From NCBI GenBank assembly GCA_949987705.1, contig OX465282.1:88524070-88588069 (forward strand): a stretch of 64,000 bases of DNA. Direction: 5' to 3'. Both the position numbers and the translations under genes were made by a program. The notes beneath the pieces were generated by a model. It saw nothing but the letters and a program-made list of their open reading frames with translations, was not told the origin of the DNA and ran no database searches. Source of the stretch: Thereva unica. Its lineage: Eukaryota; Arthropoda; Insecta; Diptera; Therevidae. Of this stretch, positions 24,041 to 36,529 are shown piece by piece (the stretch's first letter is position 1; each line of letters begins with the position of its first letter).

Positions 24041-24587
24041 TGTGGCGATTATCACATGACAACTACCATGTTGCTCGTTATCTGTTATTCATTACATGCA
24101 ATAAACACAATATACATATAATTTTGCAGTATTTTTATTTTTTTATTCGTTCTCAAATGTAACAATGACAGTAATATATAATAAACACAATACAGATACG
24201 CGGCACTCATTGCCACTACTACACGCAGCGTAAGCCACGCCCACTCACACGGTTATGCGACACTTTGTCGCTTGGGCATCCCGGCTAACCGTTTTATTAG
24301 ACGTTGTCACGTCAAAAAAACGGCCATCCAGCCAGCCATAAAGCCCGGCAGGCCCCAGAATCGGTGCAAATTGTCCCCTCCGTGGCATGTCCCAACTACA
24401 AAAATTCAGATTAATTGCGCATATTAAATGGACCAACTTGTGCGATTCGGGATAGGACGTTCACGAATGGTTTTTGGGGCCTAAAACTTTGATTTTTTCT
24501 CTTTTATCGCAAACCGGAACGCCAGAATACAGAACTTACACGTATTCGAATTTTGTCCGAAATTTTCCGTTAAAATTGCGAACCGCA
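24041..24587. other. No recognised feature
   Basis: A+T-rich, without domain-bearing frames. A TCCCCTCCGTGGCA motif near 24376 recurs near 25430 and 25580, which suggests a shared repeat origin. Confidence 0.4.
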
Positions 24588-25253
24588 TAGTCCAATCAAT
24601 CTACGGAATCACCATGTTAATTTCCAGACAATTGAAGGCAGGAAAAAAAATATGGGCGTGTAGAACACTTAATTTGAAGAATGATAGTTTTTTTTTACGG
24701 AACTGCATTGGCGAACTTAACCTAAAAAATTCGCAAAAGTCAAAAAACCGGCTTTTCGCCAATAAAACAAAAAGTTGAGCTCGGATCCGAAAAAGTTAAC
24801 TTAGTTAGCTTTTTTTTTACATAAATCGAAATTTCGAGCCAAAAAAAATATTGAGTTTTCAGATTGCCAAAAGCAACATTTTTACCAAATAAAAAGTTTC
24901 TAGGTCGCATCAACAAAAAGAAAAAAATAAATGAAAAAGAAGCTATTTTTAGCGGTTTTTAGCATTTTTCTCCATGTATAAGACACTAACCAATACTTTG
25001 TACCACATCAATTGAAAGATAATTTTAATACCTATAACTTTCTAATGTATCTTTTTCGGATCCGAGCTCAACTTTTTGTTTTATTGGCGAAAAACCGGTT
25101 TTTTGACTTTTACGAATTTTTTAGGTTAAGTTCGCCAATGCAGTTCCGTAAAACAAAAAATGCTATCATTCTTCAAATTAAGTGTTCTACATGCCCATAT
25201 TTTTTTTTCCTGCCTTCAATTGTCTGGAGAATTTCCGTAGATTGATTGGACTA
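24588..25253. repeat. 666-bp foldback element
   Basis: TAGTCCAATCAATCTACGG at the left end is the complement of CCGTAGATTGATTGGACTA at the right end. Arms of about 210 bp include TTTCGGATCCGAGCTCAAC and its complement, around a ~240-bp A+T-rich centre. A 3-bp GCA flanks both ends and may be the target duplication. The right half is related to 36845-37082. It is non-coding. Confidence 0.85.
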
Positions 25254-26539
25254 GCAGTGCCGCTAGAGCCTACATGTGTTCGAATTATCTGTTGTGGCTC
25301 CCTCTGCTCGGGGGATGTTTCATGAACCTGCAGCAATTCGAAAACCCATTCGGCGCGTTCGATTTGAATCCCTAACTGTAAAATTCACTTGCTCTAAAAT
25401 TCAAAGTGCAAACGCATATTCAAACAAGTCCCCACCGTGGCAGTCGCGGTTTCAACTTCAAACCAAAAAAAACGCGTCAGAAGTGAAAAGTTCAAGTTGT
25501 TCTAAGAAGCTGTGGTCACCGGTAAGCGGATATTCACTCAGGATTCTTCCTGAACTCAGAAAAGCGATTTTAAGTCAAATAGTCCCCTCCGTGGCAGCTT
25601 TTTCTTGAAATCTTCAATAAAGATAGAAATTCTGAGAAAATTTCCCCAAGAATATTCCAAAATGGTCGGACGGTCGCCTTGTAACCCCTGTAGCAGAAAC
25701 GGGCTTGTTTTGGAGCCATATGGGGGGATAACCACAAGAAACTCGATCGGTAAACTTTTTTTGCTGGGTTTTGAATGTGCAAATATGCCTTTTTTCGCGT
25801 TTTTTCCCATATAGTCTATCGATAGTTTTTGACTTATTCAATAACAATGACGTTTCTTATTAGGTACATGCTGATGTTTTCGATAACTAAATTATAAAAA
25901 TTGTCACTTTCACTTCAATTTCAAGTCCAGTTTAAATTTTTGTAGAAAGTATTCGAGTATCTTTATGGGACTTGTCTACAGCACAAAAGGACTTACTAGT
26001 CTTTCAAATAAAAAAAAATTTCCGGTTAGCTAGTTACGACTACAGAAATCTAGCCATAAAATGAGATGAATGCTGCAGCCATACTGCAGTTGGCAGTCAT
26101 ACCACAATGCTGCGTTAATGAACTCACCTATGCATTTTCAACCAATGAACCCAGAACTTTGCTTCATGCTATCGATATAAATAATTTTATAACCTAAATT
26201 TAACAGCAAAATTCGCTGTACTAAATTTTAATCACAACATTTTGGGTCCACAATCTCTTCCGCAAGTAATAACCTGCGCAAGTAAATAGGCATGGTGCTG
26301 TGTTGTTTACTTTCCCCTACGTCACCACCCGAGTGAACCAAACGAAAGAGGCGTTTGATTTGTAAATCTTCTTTATTTAATAAAGAAGCAAATAGTTTTA
26401 CTAGCCATACCCATTAAATATTACGATGCAGTATATTACATATGTTTTGTATATTACATCAACTTGCGCGGTCCGGGACTATAATATGATTAAGGGCGTT
26501 TCCAGAAAGGCTCTGAGAATAACGGTTTGGAACGGTTCT
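25254..26539. other. No recognised gene
   Basis: Open frames up to 110 codons (25276-25608) show no motifs. The region 25780-25830 is an inverted counterpart of 22700-22750 (ATATGGG...AAACGCG...AAAAAGGCAT wording), so it is probably repeat DNA. Confidence 0.4.
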
Positions 26540-27240
26540 ATGACTGTACCGAGCATCCCGGGAATAAGCGGTCTGGAGGATTGACTCAGAGCAGGCACCC
26601 AAGGTTCAGAGAGATAGAGAGGTTTGAGGTGTACGAATTATCCTGCTTTTTGAGAATGCCCACTCCCTTAAAGGAGTCAGTGAAGAAGAGCTCTTGGAGT
26701 CTAGTTGTTTGCCCTTATTGTAATCTGTTATAGTGAACCTGCATTCTTCCTTTTGCCCAGAAAGTTGTGTCCTATTGAACAATTTCCTAACTATCCTTCG
26801 CATTGCAGCCAGCCCATCGTTCCACCAGGAACGCGAAACGACTGGAACGAAGAAACAGTGTTGCTGTCATGGTAGTAGGAGAACAGCACCACAGTGAGGT
26901 AGGATGCAGCCATATTTAGTTCACACACTGAGAGAGGCGGCAAGCAGGTCTGATTTCGAGGCCACAAGTCCCTGAAAGTTAGACCAAATGCTGTTTTTAG
27001 GAACCAGGGAGCGGCGAATGTATGTGGGAGGCAATACAATATATAACCTGATGTGCAAATGGTCCGATAGTGAAGCAGCATCATCTAGAATACACCAGTT
27101 TTGGATACTGTCAGATAGTGTCCTGCTAGTGAGGGTGAGGCTCTTACTGCCTACCACCAGTGACAACGGTGGGTGCTGGGAGTATCCGGCATACCAGGTT
27201 TTATTCCTTATCAGCTGATTGGTATGCCGGATACTTCCGG
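26540..27240 (-). pseudogene. R1-like LINE relic (end of endonuclease)
   Basis: Minus-strand pieces in shifting frames read LTLTSRTLSDSIQNWCILDD, AASLSDHLHIR (the endonuclease C-terminal SDH block), then a VPWWNDGLAAMRRIVRKLFNR-like stretch near 26800. This order and wording fit R1-clade LINE ORF2 between endonuclease and RT. There are frameshifts at about 26930 and 26800, and no RT domain follows. Confidence 0.65.
27181..27235. repeat. Perfect 16-bp inverted repeat (hairpin)
   Basis: AGTATCCGGCATACCA at 27181-27196 pairs exactly with TGGTATGCCGGATACT at 27220-27235 around a 23-base loop. It lies at the upstream edge of the R1-like relic. Function is unknown. Confidence 0.8.
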
Positions 27241-28246
27241 CAGTTTTTGAGCCCGCATACCAAGATATTTTCAAAGTTCAAAGTTCACATCAAAACGAGT
27301 AAAACAAAAAAAACTTGCTACATGTAACGGTAAATTTTTACCCTTTATCAGAATTTTCAAAGAGGTATGTCCAACCTTTTCGGCTTATTAAATCCATGCT
27401 TACCAAGCTTTTTTTGTTCGGCTAACTTCGAACTTTCGATTATCAATTAATTTTCCAATTCCGTATGACACCGGATCCTCGCCTTTTACGTATTTTTGGA
27501 GAAAAGGGTGGTTGAAGTTGAAATTTTAGTAAAAAAAATATATTTTTTTACTTTGACGACTCATTACTCTGGAAGTTGGTGGGTTGAAACCTTGACTTCG
27601 AAACCTTATTCGTGAAAATATCGAATAGGGTTACAGGGTAATATGTAAACCTCTACCAAAAAAAGTTCAAAACGCCCTAGCGGCTAAACCGTTACGATTC
27701 CCACCCACCCAGGTGTTTTTTTTTCGTCTATATATTCAAGACATATCCAGAGCCAAGCGTGTCATGAAATAGTATTAAGGTCATTAAATTTGATCTTGGT
27801 TCAAATGACCACCTCTATACTAACAAAGAGTGGGTTGAGTCGGGTTTTTCTCATTTTTTAACCACCAAAAATGTACGGCATAGCCACACAATGATTCTAT
27901 GAAAGCATAGAAATCGAAATGTACAAAAGCCGTACAGGAATAAATAACCTTTGCGGTGGTGGTAAATTTGCAGAAATTCAAAAATTCCTCTGGCTACCGG
28001 TACCGTTATTTTTGTACGGCAGTAAGTTCTAGGAGCTTATATTTTTATAATACATCAATATGAGAATTCCCGTATAAAAATGTTTGGTCGAAAAGACACC
28101 CCTCCGGATGGCATATTCAACTTACCCCTGTTGTTACATGTACCCCGCAAAGGTGACTGCAGAAAGTTTTGGTCTCATTTAGTAATATCGATCTGCATAT
28201 AATTTATGCTGTTTCCCATGACCCCCCAGAAATTGCCGTGGGCTTG
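27241..28246. other. No gene; part of a dispersed repeat
   Basis: 27478-27600 matches the unclassified repeat of 22965-23080 and 61620-61740 (GGTTGAAGTTGAAATTTTAG, TTTGACGAC). The remainder is unassigned A+T-rich sequence. Confidence 0.45.
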
Positions 28247-29136
28247 TAGCAGTTTCTGAGAGGATTATTATCGTGCGCCTGCGTACCAGACTAAGAAGTA
28301 CTACGGTAGTCCAGTGCTACTCTCCAGCCTCAGAAAATGACCTCAAAGACGAGTTCTATGGGACTAGAAGAGGTTTTTCGCTCTATTCCAAGGGGAGACA
28401 TCATTGTTTTGATGGGTGACTTAAACGGACAGATCGGCCGTGACAACACCGGCCTTGAACACACAATTGGAAACCAAGGCCTAAGCCAAATTACCAATAA
28501 CAATGGTGAGCTTTTCGTTGACTTTTGTAGTTCCCACCAACTCATGGTAGGTGGAACTTACTTTTGCCACAAGAAGATACACAAAGAGACCTGGCTATCG
28601 CCCGATGGTAGAACGAGAAATCAGATAGATCACGTGGCCGTCAGCCGCAGATGGAGAGCTATTCTTTAGGATGACAGGAGTTTCAAGGGTCAGATACTGG
28701 AAGCGACCACCATTTGGTTGTAGCAACTATGCGCCTTAAAATATCCCCAATCAGAAATGTGCAACGTGATGCTAGAATCCGTAGACGGTTTAACGTAGAC
28801 TTTCTGCGGGAGAGCGTAAAAAGCGGGAATTTGCTGGAAACCTGCAAGAATGATTGAACCAGCAAACCGTTTCTGACGACACAAATATTGAAGAATTGTG
28901 GCGTACGACAAAGGGCGCGTTGACGGCTGCGGAAACGAGCATCGGTTATGTCCAAAGAAACCAGCAACACTGGATCTCGGACACAACCTGGCAAAAAATA
29001 TAACGCAGAAGGGCCCTCAAAAACAACGTAAACTCTACAAACGAGCCGGAAAGATGTCACCAACTAGAACTGGAATACTCCCAATTACATTGGGAGGTAA
29101 AGAGAAGGGCCCGGCGTGATAAAAGGCAGCAGATAA
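28247..29136 (+). mobile_element. RTE-like LINE copy 3, 5' part
   Basis: The element is 5'-truncated inside the endonuclease (starts CAGTTTCTGAGAGG). It carries LMGDLNGQIGRDN and the CHKKIHKETW block in frame 28337-28669, then frameshifts and small indels through the linker. It stops being LINE exactly at CAGCAGATAAAT, where the minus-strand LINE of 29137-34446 begins. It resumes at 34447. Confidence 0.88.
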
Positions 29137-29206
29137 ATTATAATAATAATAATAATTTATTTTGGTTGTTGTACACAAGATTTACATCTTTTTTCGTACC
29201 TACATA

Positions 29207-29881
29207 TCGCACCCTTAGAATGAAAGTGACCTAACTCAAAATTCCTGTAAATTCTGACTTTACTATAAACTGACCTTAAAAAGCCTACTCTAAAACCCTA
29301 TGGCGAAAAAGAGCCCGAATTAAGAGTAAAAAACTGATAACGTATACATCGGTCATTTTTGTTGATCGCACAATTCACCTATGCATGTTGTGTGAAAGAG
29401 ACCGAATCAGTATTGCGTCAGAGGTGCTCGCAAGTGGACGTGTATAAAATCGACGGATTTCGAATTGTGCCAGTTTATTGCAAATACTGTACGCCCTTAC
29501 ATCTATAGAATTTTATGGCAAAATAATGACTGAAACCATAATGTGCCATCAGCATTTGCTGCATCTTGCGTCTTAAATAGACTTAACTCATAAAAAGTCC
29601 CAGAAATACAGAAATATTTTTGACATAGAGTGACTTAATTTGAAACCATTTCTTATTAAAATTGTCAAAATATATTTAAAATACATTTAAATTTAATATA
29701 ATGTTACCAATTTGTACATAAAAGATCAATATATAAATACGCAAAAAATGAATCATTTTCAATGAAACACGGGACAGATACTTTTAAATTTACTCAACAC
29801 CGCACTTATTTCAAAACTTTCTTGCTCATTTCCCACAAAATGCAATTTTTGAGTTAGGTCACTTTCATTCTAAGGGTGCGA
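29207..29881. mobile_element. 675-bp MITE with ~34-bp terminal inverted repeats
   Basis: The left end TCGCACCCTTAGAATGAAAG and its exact reverse complement at the right end (ending GGGTGCGA at 29881) match over about 34 bp. It is A+T-rich, without an open frame, and lies in the 3' UTR of the minus-strand LINE. Confidence 0.88.
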
Positions 29882-30403
29882 ATGTACATATTTTCAATTA
29901 TAAATCTAAGCTTATGATAATCTAGTATCTATATCTAATTCGCAAAATTAAGAGAAAAAAAAAGAAAAATGAGAACTTTAAGTAATATTATAGAAAATCA
30001 GAAAGGACAAAAGGTAAAGGAAGTAAATGTGGAAATAAAGGAGAGATAGAGATAAGAAATACTAGGTAGAAGGAGAGGAGGAAGATAGAAAGAGAGAAGC
30101 TTGTCTTCTGAAGGCTCTGGCTGTTCTTTGAATATAGTTCGGAAGATTATTTCAGCGTCTGAGGGAGTGCACAAAGAAAGAACGACTACCAATTAGGGAA
30201 TGATGTGCGGGAATGAGAAATTTAATTGCGCGCAGGGATTGGAGAGGTGGGAGGAAGTTAGAAAGGTAGAGAGGGCTCTTGTCGTAGAAAGCTTTATGCA
30301 GGAGGACCAAAGCCATGATATCAGTAAAGCGAAAGAGGCCACAGCCCAACGAGGAGTTTTGGAAACCAGACACATGATCAGATCTTCAAGTTGTAATTGA
30401 ACC

Positions 30404-31340
30404 TTAAGCAATCAATAAATGCAACTTTAAGACGCTGACGGCAAGATGAGTCGAACGATATGTATATGAGAAGTGTGGCAGAATGAGGGACTTAACAAGC
30501 TTGAACCGGATAGATGAGGATAAAAGACTGGAATAGAGCCAAAGTTTGCGTAATGTTCCATATATCTTTGAGAGCATAAGTGAAACGTGTTTGCAATAAG
30601 AAAGTTTGGAGTTGATAACAATTCCAAGATTATTGACACAGTCAACAACGGGAAGCGAAATATTATTGAGTAGAAGAGATGAAGCGTTTCCAAGGGACAG
30701 AGAGCGACGAGTAAGGAACAGAACTTGGGATTTATTAGGATTTAATTTAAGAAAATTTAAGGAGCACCATTTATTAATTCGGGATAATGTACTATTGAAT
30801 TCCGAAATACATTGTTCGATCTGGTTAGGATTACATGAAGTGTACAGCTGGAGATCATCAGCATAAAGATGGAAGGAGCAATTATGGATAACAGCAGGAA
30901 GATCATTAACATACAGTGAAAAGAGAAGGGGACCAACTACAGAGCCTTGCGGAACTCCAAGAGACACAGGTAGGAATGAGGATACACATTGAATCCTATT
31001 AAGGAGAAAAGAAGCGAAGAGTCGATTGGCAGAAGAGGAAAAGTGATAGAAACGGCTAAGTTTGGAGAGCAGAAGGGAGTGAACCACAGAATCAAATGCC
31101 TCAGAGAAACCAGTACCAGTACGGCAATATCACCTACGCCGAGCGCAGAACGCAAATCAGTCATTACCTTTAATACTGCCGTTTCACAACTATGGGATCC
31201 ACGGAAGCCAGACTGGCATTTAGAGAGAAGGTTGTTAGACTCAAGATATCGTAGTACTTGTATATTTTTCAAAGGCTTTGGCAAGAAAAGGAAGAATACT
31301 GATGGGACGAAAATCAGTTATGTCATCAGGAGGCAAATTT
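30404..31340 (-). pseudogene. LINE ORF2 RT domain (minus-strand element)
   Basis: Minus-strand frames contain SKCQSGFRGSHSCETAVL (31284-30937), then after a frame change [20 protein letters not shown] and the catalytic YADDLQLY (31087-30404), [17 protein letters not shown] and [16 protein letters not shown]. The catalytic motif is kept, but the domain is split by frameshifts and stops. Confidence 0.88.
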
Positions 31341-32114
31341 TTAGGTAAAGGAATCACTATGGCTTTTTTCCAAAGCGACGGAACTTGAGAAGTTGTCAAG
31401 CAGTAATTGAAGATATGCGTTATAGTTTCTGCGATTAGTGGCGATAGAAGCTTGAAGAGATGGAAAGTAATATCTCAAGAGCTTCAGGTGTGTCAACACA
31501 ACGAAAACTAAAACCATCAGAACTAAGTAGGTCAAGGGGAGGAAGATCAGAAGAGGAAGCTGACTCAGATGGAGATTGTATAAAAGACGCATTGAGGAGG
31601 TTTACATCAGCGTCACACGGAAGGCCACAGGAGCATGGATGCCCAGCGAACGAAGATTAGACCAGAGTTTGTTAGAATTTAAATTGGCATCAAGCTTGCG
31701 AAGATAATACTCACGCTTTGTAGACTTAACGTTACTGTTGATAAGGTTGCGGAGCAGTTTGTAGTCATTACGGTAGGTACCGAAAATGCGAAACCCAAGG
31801 ACAAGGTAAGGAAGGATAGCGTCTTCTTGTGACAATCGGTACACATTGGTCATAACCTGATTGAATGAATGAAGTCAGGATATCTACCTTTTGTGTGAAC
31901 AGAAGTTGTGTTATAGATATCACTCCTCGGTATAGAGGAGGCGACTTCAGAAAGCCGATCTAAATTGTTGTTATTATAGTCGCGATATGAAAATGAAGAA
32001 GACGCAGAAGAGGGAAGGAAAGCAAACGAAGGGAGAGGAATAATATATCATGGTCAAGAAAATTGGGAGGTGAAATTTGATTGTATTTTAGTATTGAATC
32101 AGTGGAGGTAACAC

Positions 32115-33083
32115 TTAGAACATCAAGTAAGGACGGGGTTTTGGCAGTTCAGAAATGTTGGAAGATGATTTAAAATATGTAGTGGCCGCTATAGGTTCAC
32201 ACAAGCCACTGCAATCGAAACCGATCAAATATCGACTAGATCGATCGACCACCGATCGGTTATTTAGACCTAAAACAACCTTCGGCATTCTCTCTCGCTC
32301 GCAAGTGATAGAAGTGACAGCACCTCGCCGGTTCAGATAATAAAATCGTTTCGAATCCTTAATGTAAATAAACAAAATACAATTAAAATAAAGATGTGGT
32401 GAAATTATAAAACGAGTGTGTTTTATTTTTATTGTTAATAAATGTGTTGTGGGCACGAAGCCACGGCTAAAAATATGCAAATCCAGAGATTCAAGAAAAT
32501 ATCTAAAAGTATTCGCACGTATGTTATCCTTCAACAGATCAACATTAAAATCACCAGCAACAATTACATTCTCATAGTGGTGAGAGAGGCTCGAAACAAG
32601 ATTGTAGAACTCAACAGCAACGTCAGGATTGAAAGCATTAGGGGGACAGTATACACTAATCACTACACATTTGTAATAAGCGGACTTTATTTCAACGGCA
32701 ATAAATTCAAATTGCGATCCCGTGGACCTGCCAACTACTCTAGACGAAGCCGGAGATTTAATATAAATTTCCATACCACCATCAGTACGACTAACACGAT
32801 CATTGCGATGCAACGAGAAATAAGGAAGTGATACAAAAGATAAAGGAATTTCTGGTTTCAACCAAGTTTCACTTACAAGAATAACATGTAATTTAGTATT
32901 TTGGAACATATACCTTAACTCATGCATTTTATTTTTCAAACTCCTAGCATTCATAACGAACATGTTCAGCCCAGAGGAGGAGGAACAAATGACATTAAGC
33001 AGCGTTCCTTCACTGTGCACTCTATTGGCAAAATGAATAGTACGAGTAACTAGCACGACACATAACCACGAGCACAGAAGCAA
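32115..33083 (-). pseudogene. LINE ORF2 endonuclease domain, interrupted
   Basis: It reads NARSLKNKMHEL, ILVSETWLKPE, VVISVYCPPNAF and VAGDFNVDLL, all APE-type endonuclease blocks, then GFVPTTH at about 32446. There it is interrupted by the insertion 32159-32439. The endonuclease end (SLLDVLSVTSTDS, LDHDIIPL) resumes near 32135 in another frame. Without the insertion one AAATGT remains and the two parts meet, apart from one frameshift. Confidence 0.85.
32159..32439. mobile_element. 281-bp insertion with AAATGT target duplication
   Basis: AAATGT occurs at 32153-32158 and 32440-32445, exactly at the break of the LINE endonuclease frame. The insert contains paired CGATCGATC-type motifs and several AATAAA-like strings toward the right. 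It has no convincing open frame and no TG...CA ends. It may be a SINE or a solo-terminal repeat. Class unknown. Confidence 0.7.
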
Positions 33084-33351
33084 CCATGAAGCGAAATTTT
33101 GAAGAGAAAGAGAAAAGGATTAAAGTGGAAAAGATAGAAAATATAGGAAAAACGGGAGCTGGTAGGGATTATTCAAGGATAAGGAGGATGTAGTGAGAAA
33201 ATTTGCAACATTTAACAATCAAAAGTTGTATAAAAGAAAATATATTAGAACTAGACTTAAATGGAATAAACGTAAAAATAAAGCTAGAACTATAGTTAAA
33301 TAAAATATACATATTATTAAAACTAATACGTCACGCTGCATATCCAAACCC

Positions 33352-34274
33352 TCATAGAGAAGATCCGCAGTCGCCAAGACTTGCTTCCAGAAAATGGTCC
33401 AACGCATCAGCAGATGTTATTTTTAAAAAAGGTCCATCCTTAATTTTCCTGATATAAACAATACCACGCCTTGCCGAAACGGAATGAATATTTTTCCGCT
33501 CTTTTAATTTGACGGCAGCTCTAAATATATTCTGATTATTTTTCGACAAGCATCAGCGGCAATTTTAGCGGAACTTTTGAAGCTGGGACTAATTTAGTTT
33601 AAACTAACCCCACCCGCTCGATAAAATTTTCTCAGAAACTCTGTTTTCTCATTAGAATATGAGAATTTCACAATGAGTTGAGATATCTTCGTTCCTTCGA
33701 TGTTTTCTTCACCTTTGCCGCTGCTGTCAGCACCAACGAAAAATCCCCTCGAATACGAGACAGTTCATGTCCTATATGGGATGAAATGTTGCTTAAAACC
33801 TCATTAGATTTAACTGAGGATATCCGAGGTATACCAGAGATAAGATATCACTAAGCCTCCGCTCACGATCGAGATCATCTGCCATCTGGAAGAGATGGTA
33901 TACTTCCTCTTGCATAGCGTCTACACGTTCACTTAATTTAGTGACATTTTCCGTGATAGATTTTATGCTACTATCAATTTTCGCATTAATGCTTGCCTAC
34001 AGTGCATCAACAAGTTCCATCAATATTTTGTTGAAATCACGTAGTAACCGTTTCTCCAGCAGATCGAACGGATCGTCGGAGGAACAGGTTGATTCATCAC
34101 TCACCACAGCAGCTGATGGAGTGAGATTCCACGACTTCGGATTGGCTGCACGACCACGCGTAAGAGCTGGAGTGGAGAGTGATTACGGGAGACACCATCA
34201 TGAGTTGGCTGCATTTGCTGTAGCTTACCGTCGTGTTTTTGAGCACTTTTACTTAATTGGGCGGATTTATCCAT
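33352..34274 (-). pseudogene. LINE ORF1, decayed
   Basis: ORF1 starts at ATG 34274 (minus). In shifting frames it reads an acidic segment (DESTCSSDDPFDLLEKRL), a likely coiled coil (VTKLSERVDAMQEEVYHLFQ) and a C-terminal segment, ARRGIVYIRKIKDGPFLKI, in 33549-33352. This is typical ORF1 layout for insect CR1/Jockey-group LINEs. There are multiple stops. Confidence 0.6.
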
Positions 34275-34446
34275 ATTTACAAAAATTATTGGATTAAAAA
34301 TGAAAATTATAAATTAATATCGCAAAGCGCGAGTAAATAGCAAATAAATAATGGAAAAAATGGAATTTGGAAGTTATTACTCTCGACGCAAACGGGCGTA
34401 TTAAAATCAGACATTACCTTATGACTTTAACTACGAAGTTGCACTC

Positions 34447-36172
34447 AGAGCTCGCAGAATCAGCGGAAAACGCGGCAAACACAGGCAGCAGTAAGGTGCT
34501 GTACCAAATTACTAAACAGCTCTCGGGAAAGCACTCTACTAAAAAGCATGCCGTTAAGAGTGCGGATGGAAGGCTGCTGTGCAGTGACGAGGGGCAACTC
34601 CAAAGATGGAGAGATTAGGTACTTCTTCGCCGCCCTGAATGGTTCACTTGCACAGGAACTTCAGGAAATCAGCAACAATGCACAGCCAATAAGAATCACC
34701 ACCCGGACCCCATCCAAGACGGAAATAGTAAGCGCAATTCATGTGGGCAATGGCAAAGCAGCTGGAAAAGATGGCGCCAGAATTGTTGAAAGCCGATTCA
34801 AGCCTCATAGCAGATGCGCTTCAGCCAATCCTGGAAATTGCATGGAGCACCTGTACCTTTCCGAAGGATTGGACGGAAGGTATCATAGTCAAAATACCAC
34901 AAAAGGGGGACCTAAAAATATGCGACAACTGGAGAGGCATCTGTTTAGTATCTACAGTGGGCAAAATTTGTTCCATATATTTCTATCTAGGATAAGAGAG
35001 GTAGTAAATCGAACGCTTAGAAGGCAGCACGCTGGATTCAGGAATAACCGCTCATGCATTGATCATATTAACACCTTGAGAATAATAGTGGAGCAGTCTT
35101 CTGAACTCCGATACCCCTTTTACCTTGCTTTCGTAGACTACGGGAAAGCGTTCGACTCGGTTAATAGGAGCTTTATATTACAGACACTACGGCAACGTGG
35201 ACTGCCTGATAAAATAATAGAATTGATAAAAGCCAACAATTCCAAATGCATAGTTCTTCATAATGGAAAATTATCCTACTGCTTTAAGGTGAGTTCAGGA
35301 GTGCGACAAGGATGCCTACTCTCGCCTTTACTATTTCTTATAGTAATAGATGATATCCTGCGCTCTAGATAGTAGAACAGGCGGCATACAATGGGGTTTG
35401 TTACAGGTTTGTCACAGACTGACCAGGACCTCAAAAACATGCTTAACAATTTGGCAACAGAAAGTAGTCCAGCAGGCTTAGGTCTAAATCCGACTAAAAC
35501 TAAAGAAATGCGGATAAATGCAAACACCATTGAACGGACTGCGCTGAATAACCGTGACGTGGAATTGGTCGATAAATTCTGCTACCTCGGTAGCATTATT
35601 ACCAAAAATGGCGGTGCAGAAGAAGATGTCAGTTCCAGAATAAATAAAGCACGAGGCGCATATGCATGCCTGTTCCGCATATGGAGATCAACGGAGATCT
35701 CAACTAACACCAAATTGCGGCTGTTCAACTCCAACATTAAGGCAGTACTTTTGTATGGTTGCGAAACATGGAAAGTCACCCAATTCATCACATGGCGCCA
35801 ACAAGTCTTCATCAACAGATGCCTGCGACATATCCTAAAAATCCGCTGGCAGGATAGAATTTCAAACGAAGAACTATGGCGCCGTGCCGACCAAGAAAGG
35901 ATAGACGACCAAATCAAGCGAAGGAAATGGAATTGGGTTGGCCAAACCTTGCGACGCGAAAACGAAAAACTAGCCAAACAGGCCCTTGACTGGATTCCGC
36001 AAGGTTCTCGTCGAGTAGGAAGACCTAGAACAACGTGGAGGAGAACCCTACTAGCAGAAGCCACAGCAACTGGGAGATCCTGGTCGAAGCTGAGAGCTGT
36101 CGCGCAAAACAGAGTTCGCTGAAGGGCAACTGTTTCCGCCCTATGTCCCATGAAGGATTAAAGGAGTTTAAA
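34447..36172 (+). mobile_element. RTE-like LINE copy 3, 3' part
   Basis: The element resumes with GAGCTCGCAGAAT, directly continuing the sequence broken at 29136. RT blocks are recognisable but damaged: GKAAGKDG, FVDYGKAFDS, SGVRQGCLLSPLLFLIV (34548-35372). The YADD region has been lost to a deletion near 35360-35410, so the catalytic motif is absent. The C-terminal part (35391-36122) has YGCETWKV, NRCLRHILKIRWQDR and GRPRTTWRRTL. It ends GGATTAAAGGAG near 36165. Confidence 0.9.
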
Positions 36173-36529
36173 GAAGAAGAAGGCTGCGTAATTTATAGTA
36201 CCTGTATCATCATCCGTTGAAAAAACAGCTGTGAAGCAGGGTGCAGGAAGAAGCTGCTCTTCTCCCTGCAGAGCGCCATCAGATACTGCCCTCGTACGCT
36301 TCGTACTCCTTTTAATGTCTTCTAATACAGGATGAAGAGGAGTTAAGGACCAAGAGTTCAGGAGGATTGAGGATCGCCGAATGTGTCATCGATCGTGTCA
36401 AACACCGTTGCAACCAGGAGAGAAATTTCCTGAAACCCGAGCTGGTCGCAATAGACACAAAGGTGTCGGACATTAAGGGTATTAATTTCAGCTTTCAAAT
36501 GTTTGTAGTTTTTTAATTTCGTACTTCGA
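36173..36529. other. No recognised feature
   Basis: Includes a small CTGCAGGGAG-type inverted repeat near 36245-36285. No coding motifs. Confidence 0.4.

Larger units (their letters stand above)
29137..34446 (-). mobile_element. Decayed full-length CR1/Jockey-like LINE inserted in RTE-like copy 3
   Basis: On the minus strand the element has a 5' leader (34446-34275), an ORF1 starting MDKSAQLSKSAQ at 34274, ORF2 endonuclease (33083-32446), RT (about 31340-30404) and a 3' end with an ATT-repeat tail at 29137-29152. Many stops and frameshifts are present. It carries a MITE (29207-29881) in its 3' UTR and a 281-bp insertion (32159-32439) in the endonuclease. Both ends sit precisely between adjacent bases of the RTE-like element. 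The clade (CR1/Jockey group) is judged by motif wording only. Confidence 0.85.

Noticed and set aside
30606..32831. Plus-strand frames across 30.2-32.8 kb as host genes
   Set aside because: They are antisense to a readable LINE (RT and endonuclease motifs on the minus strand).
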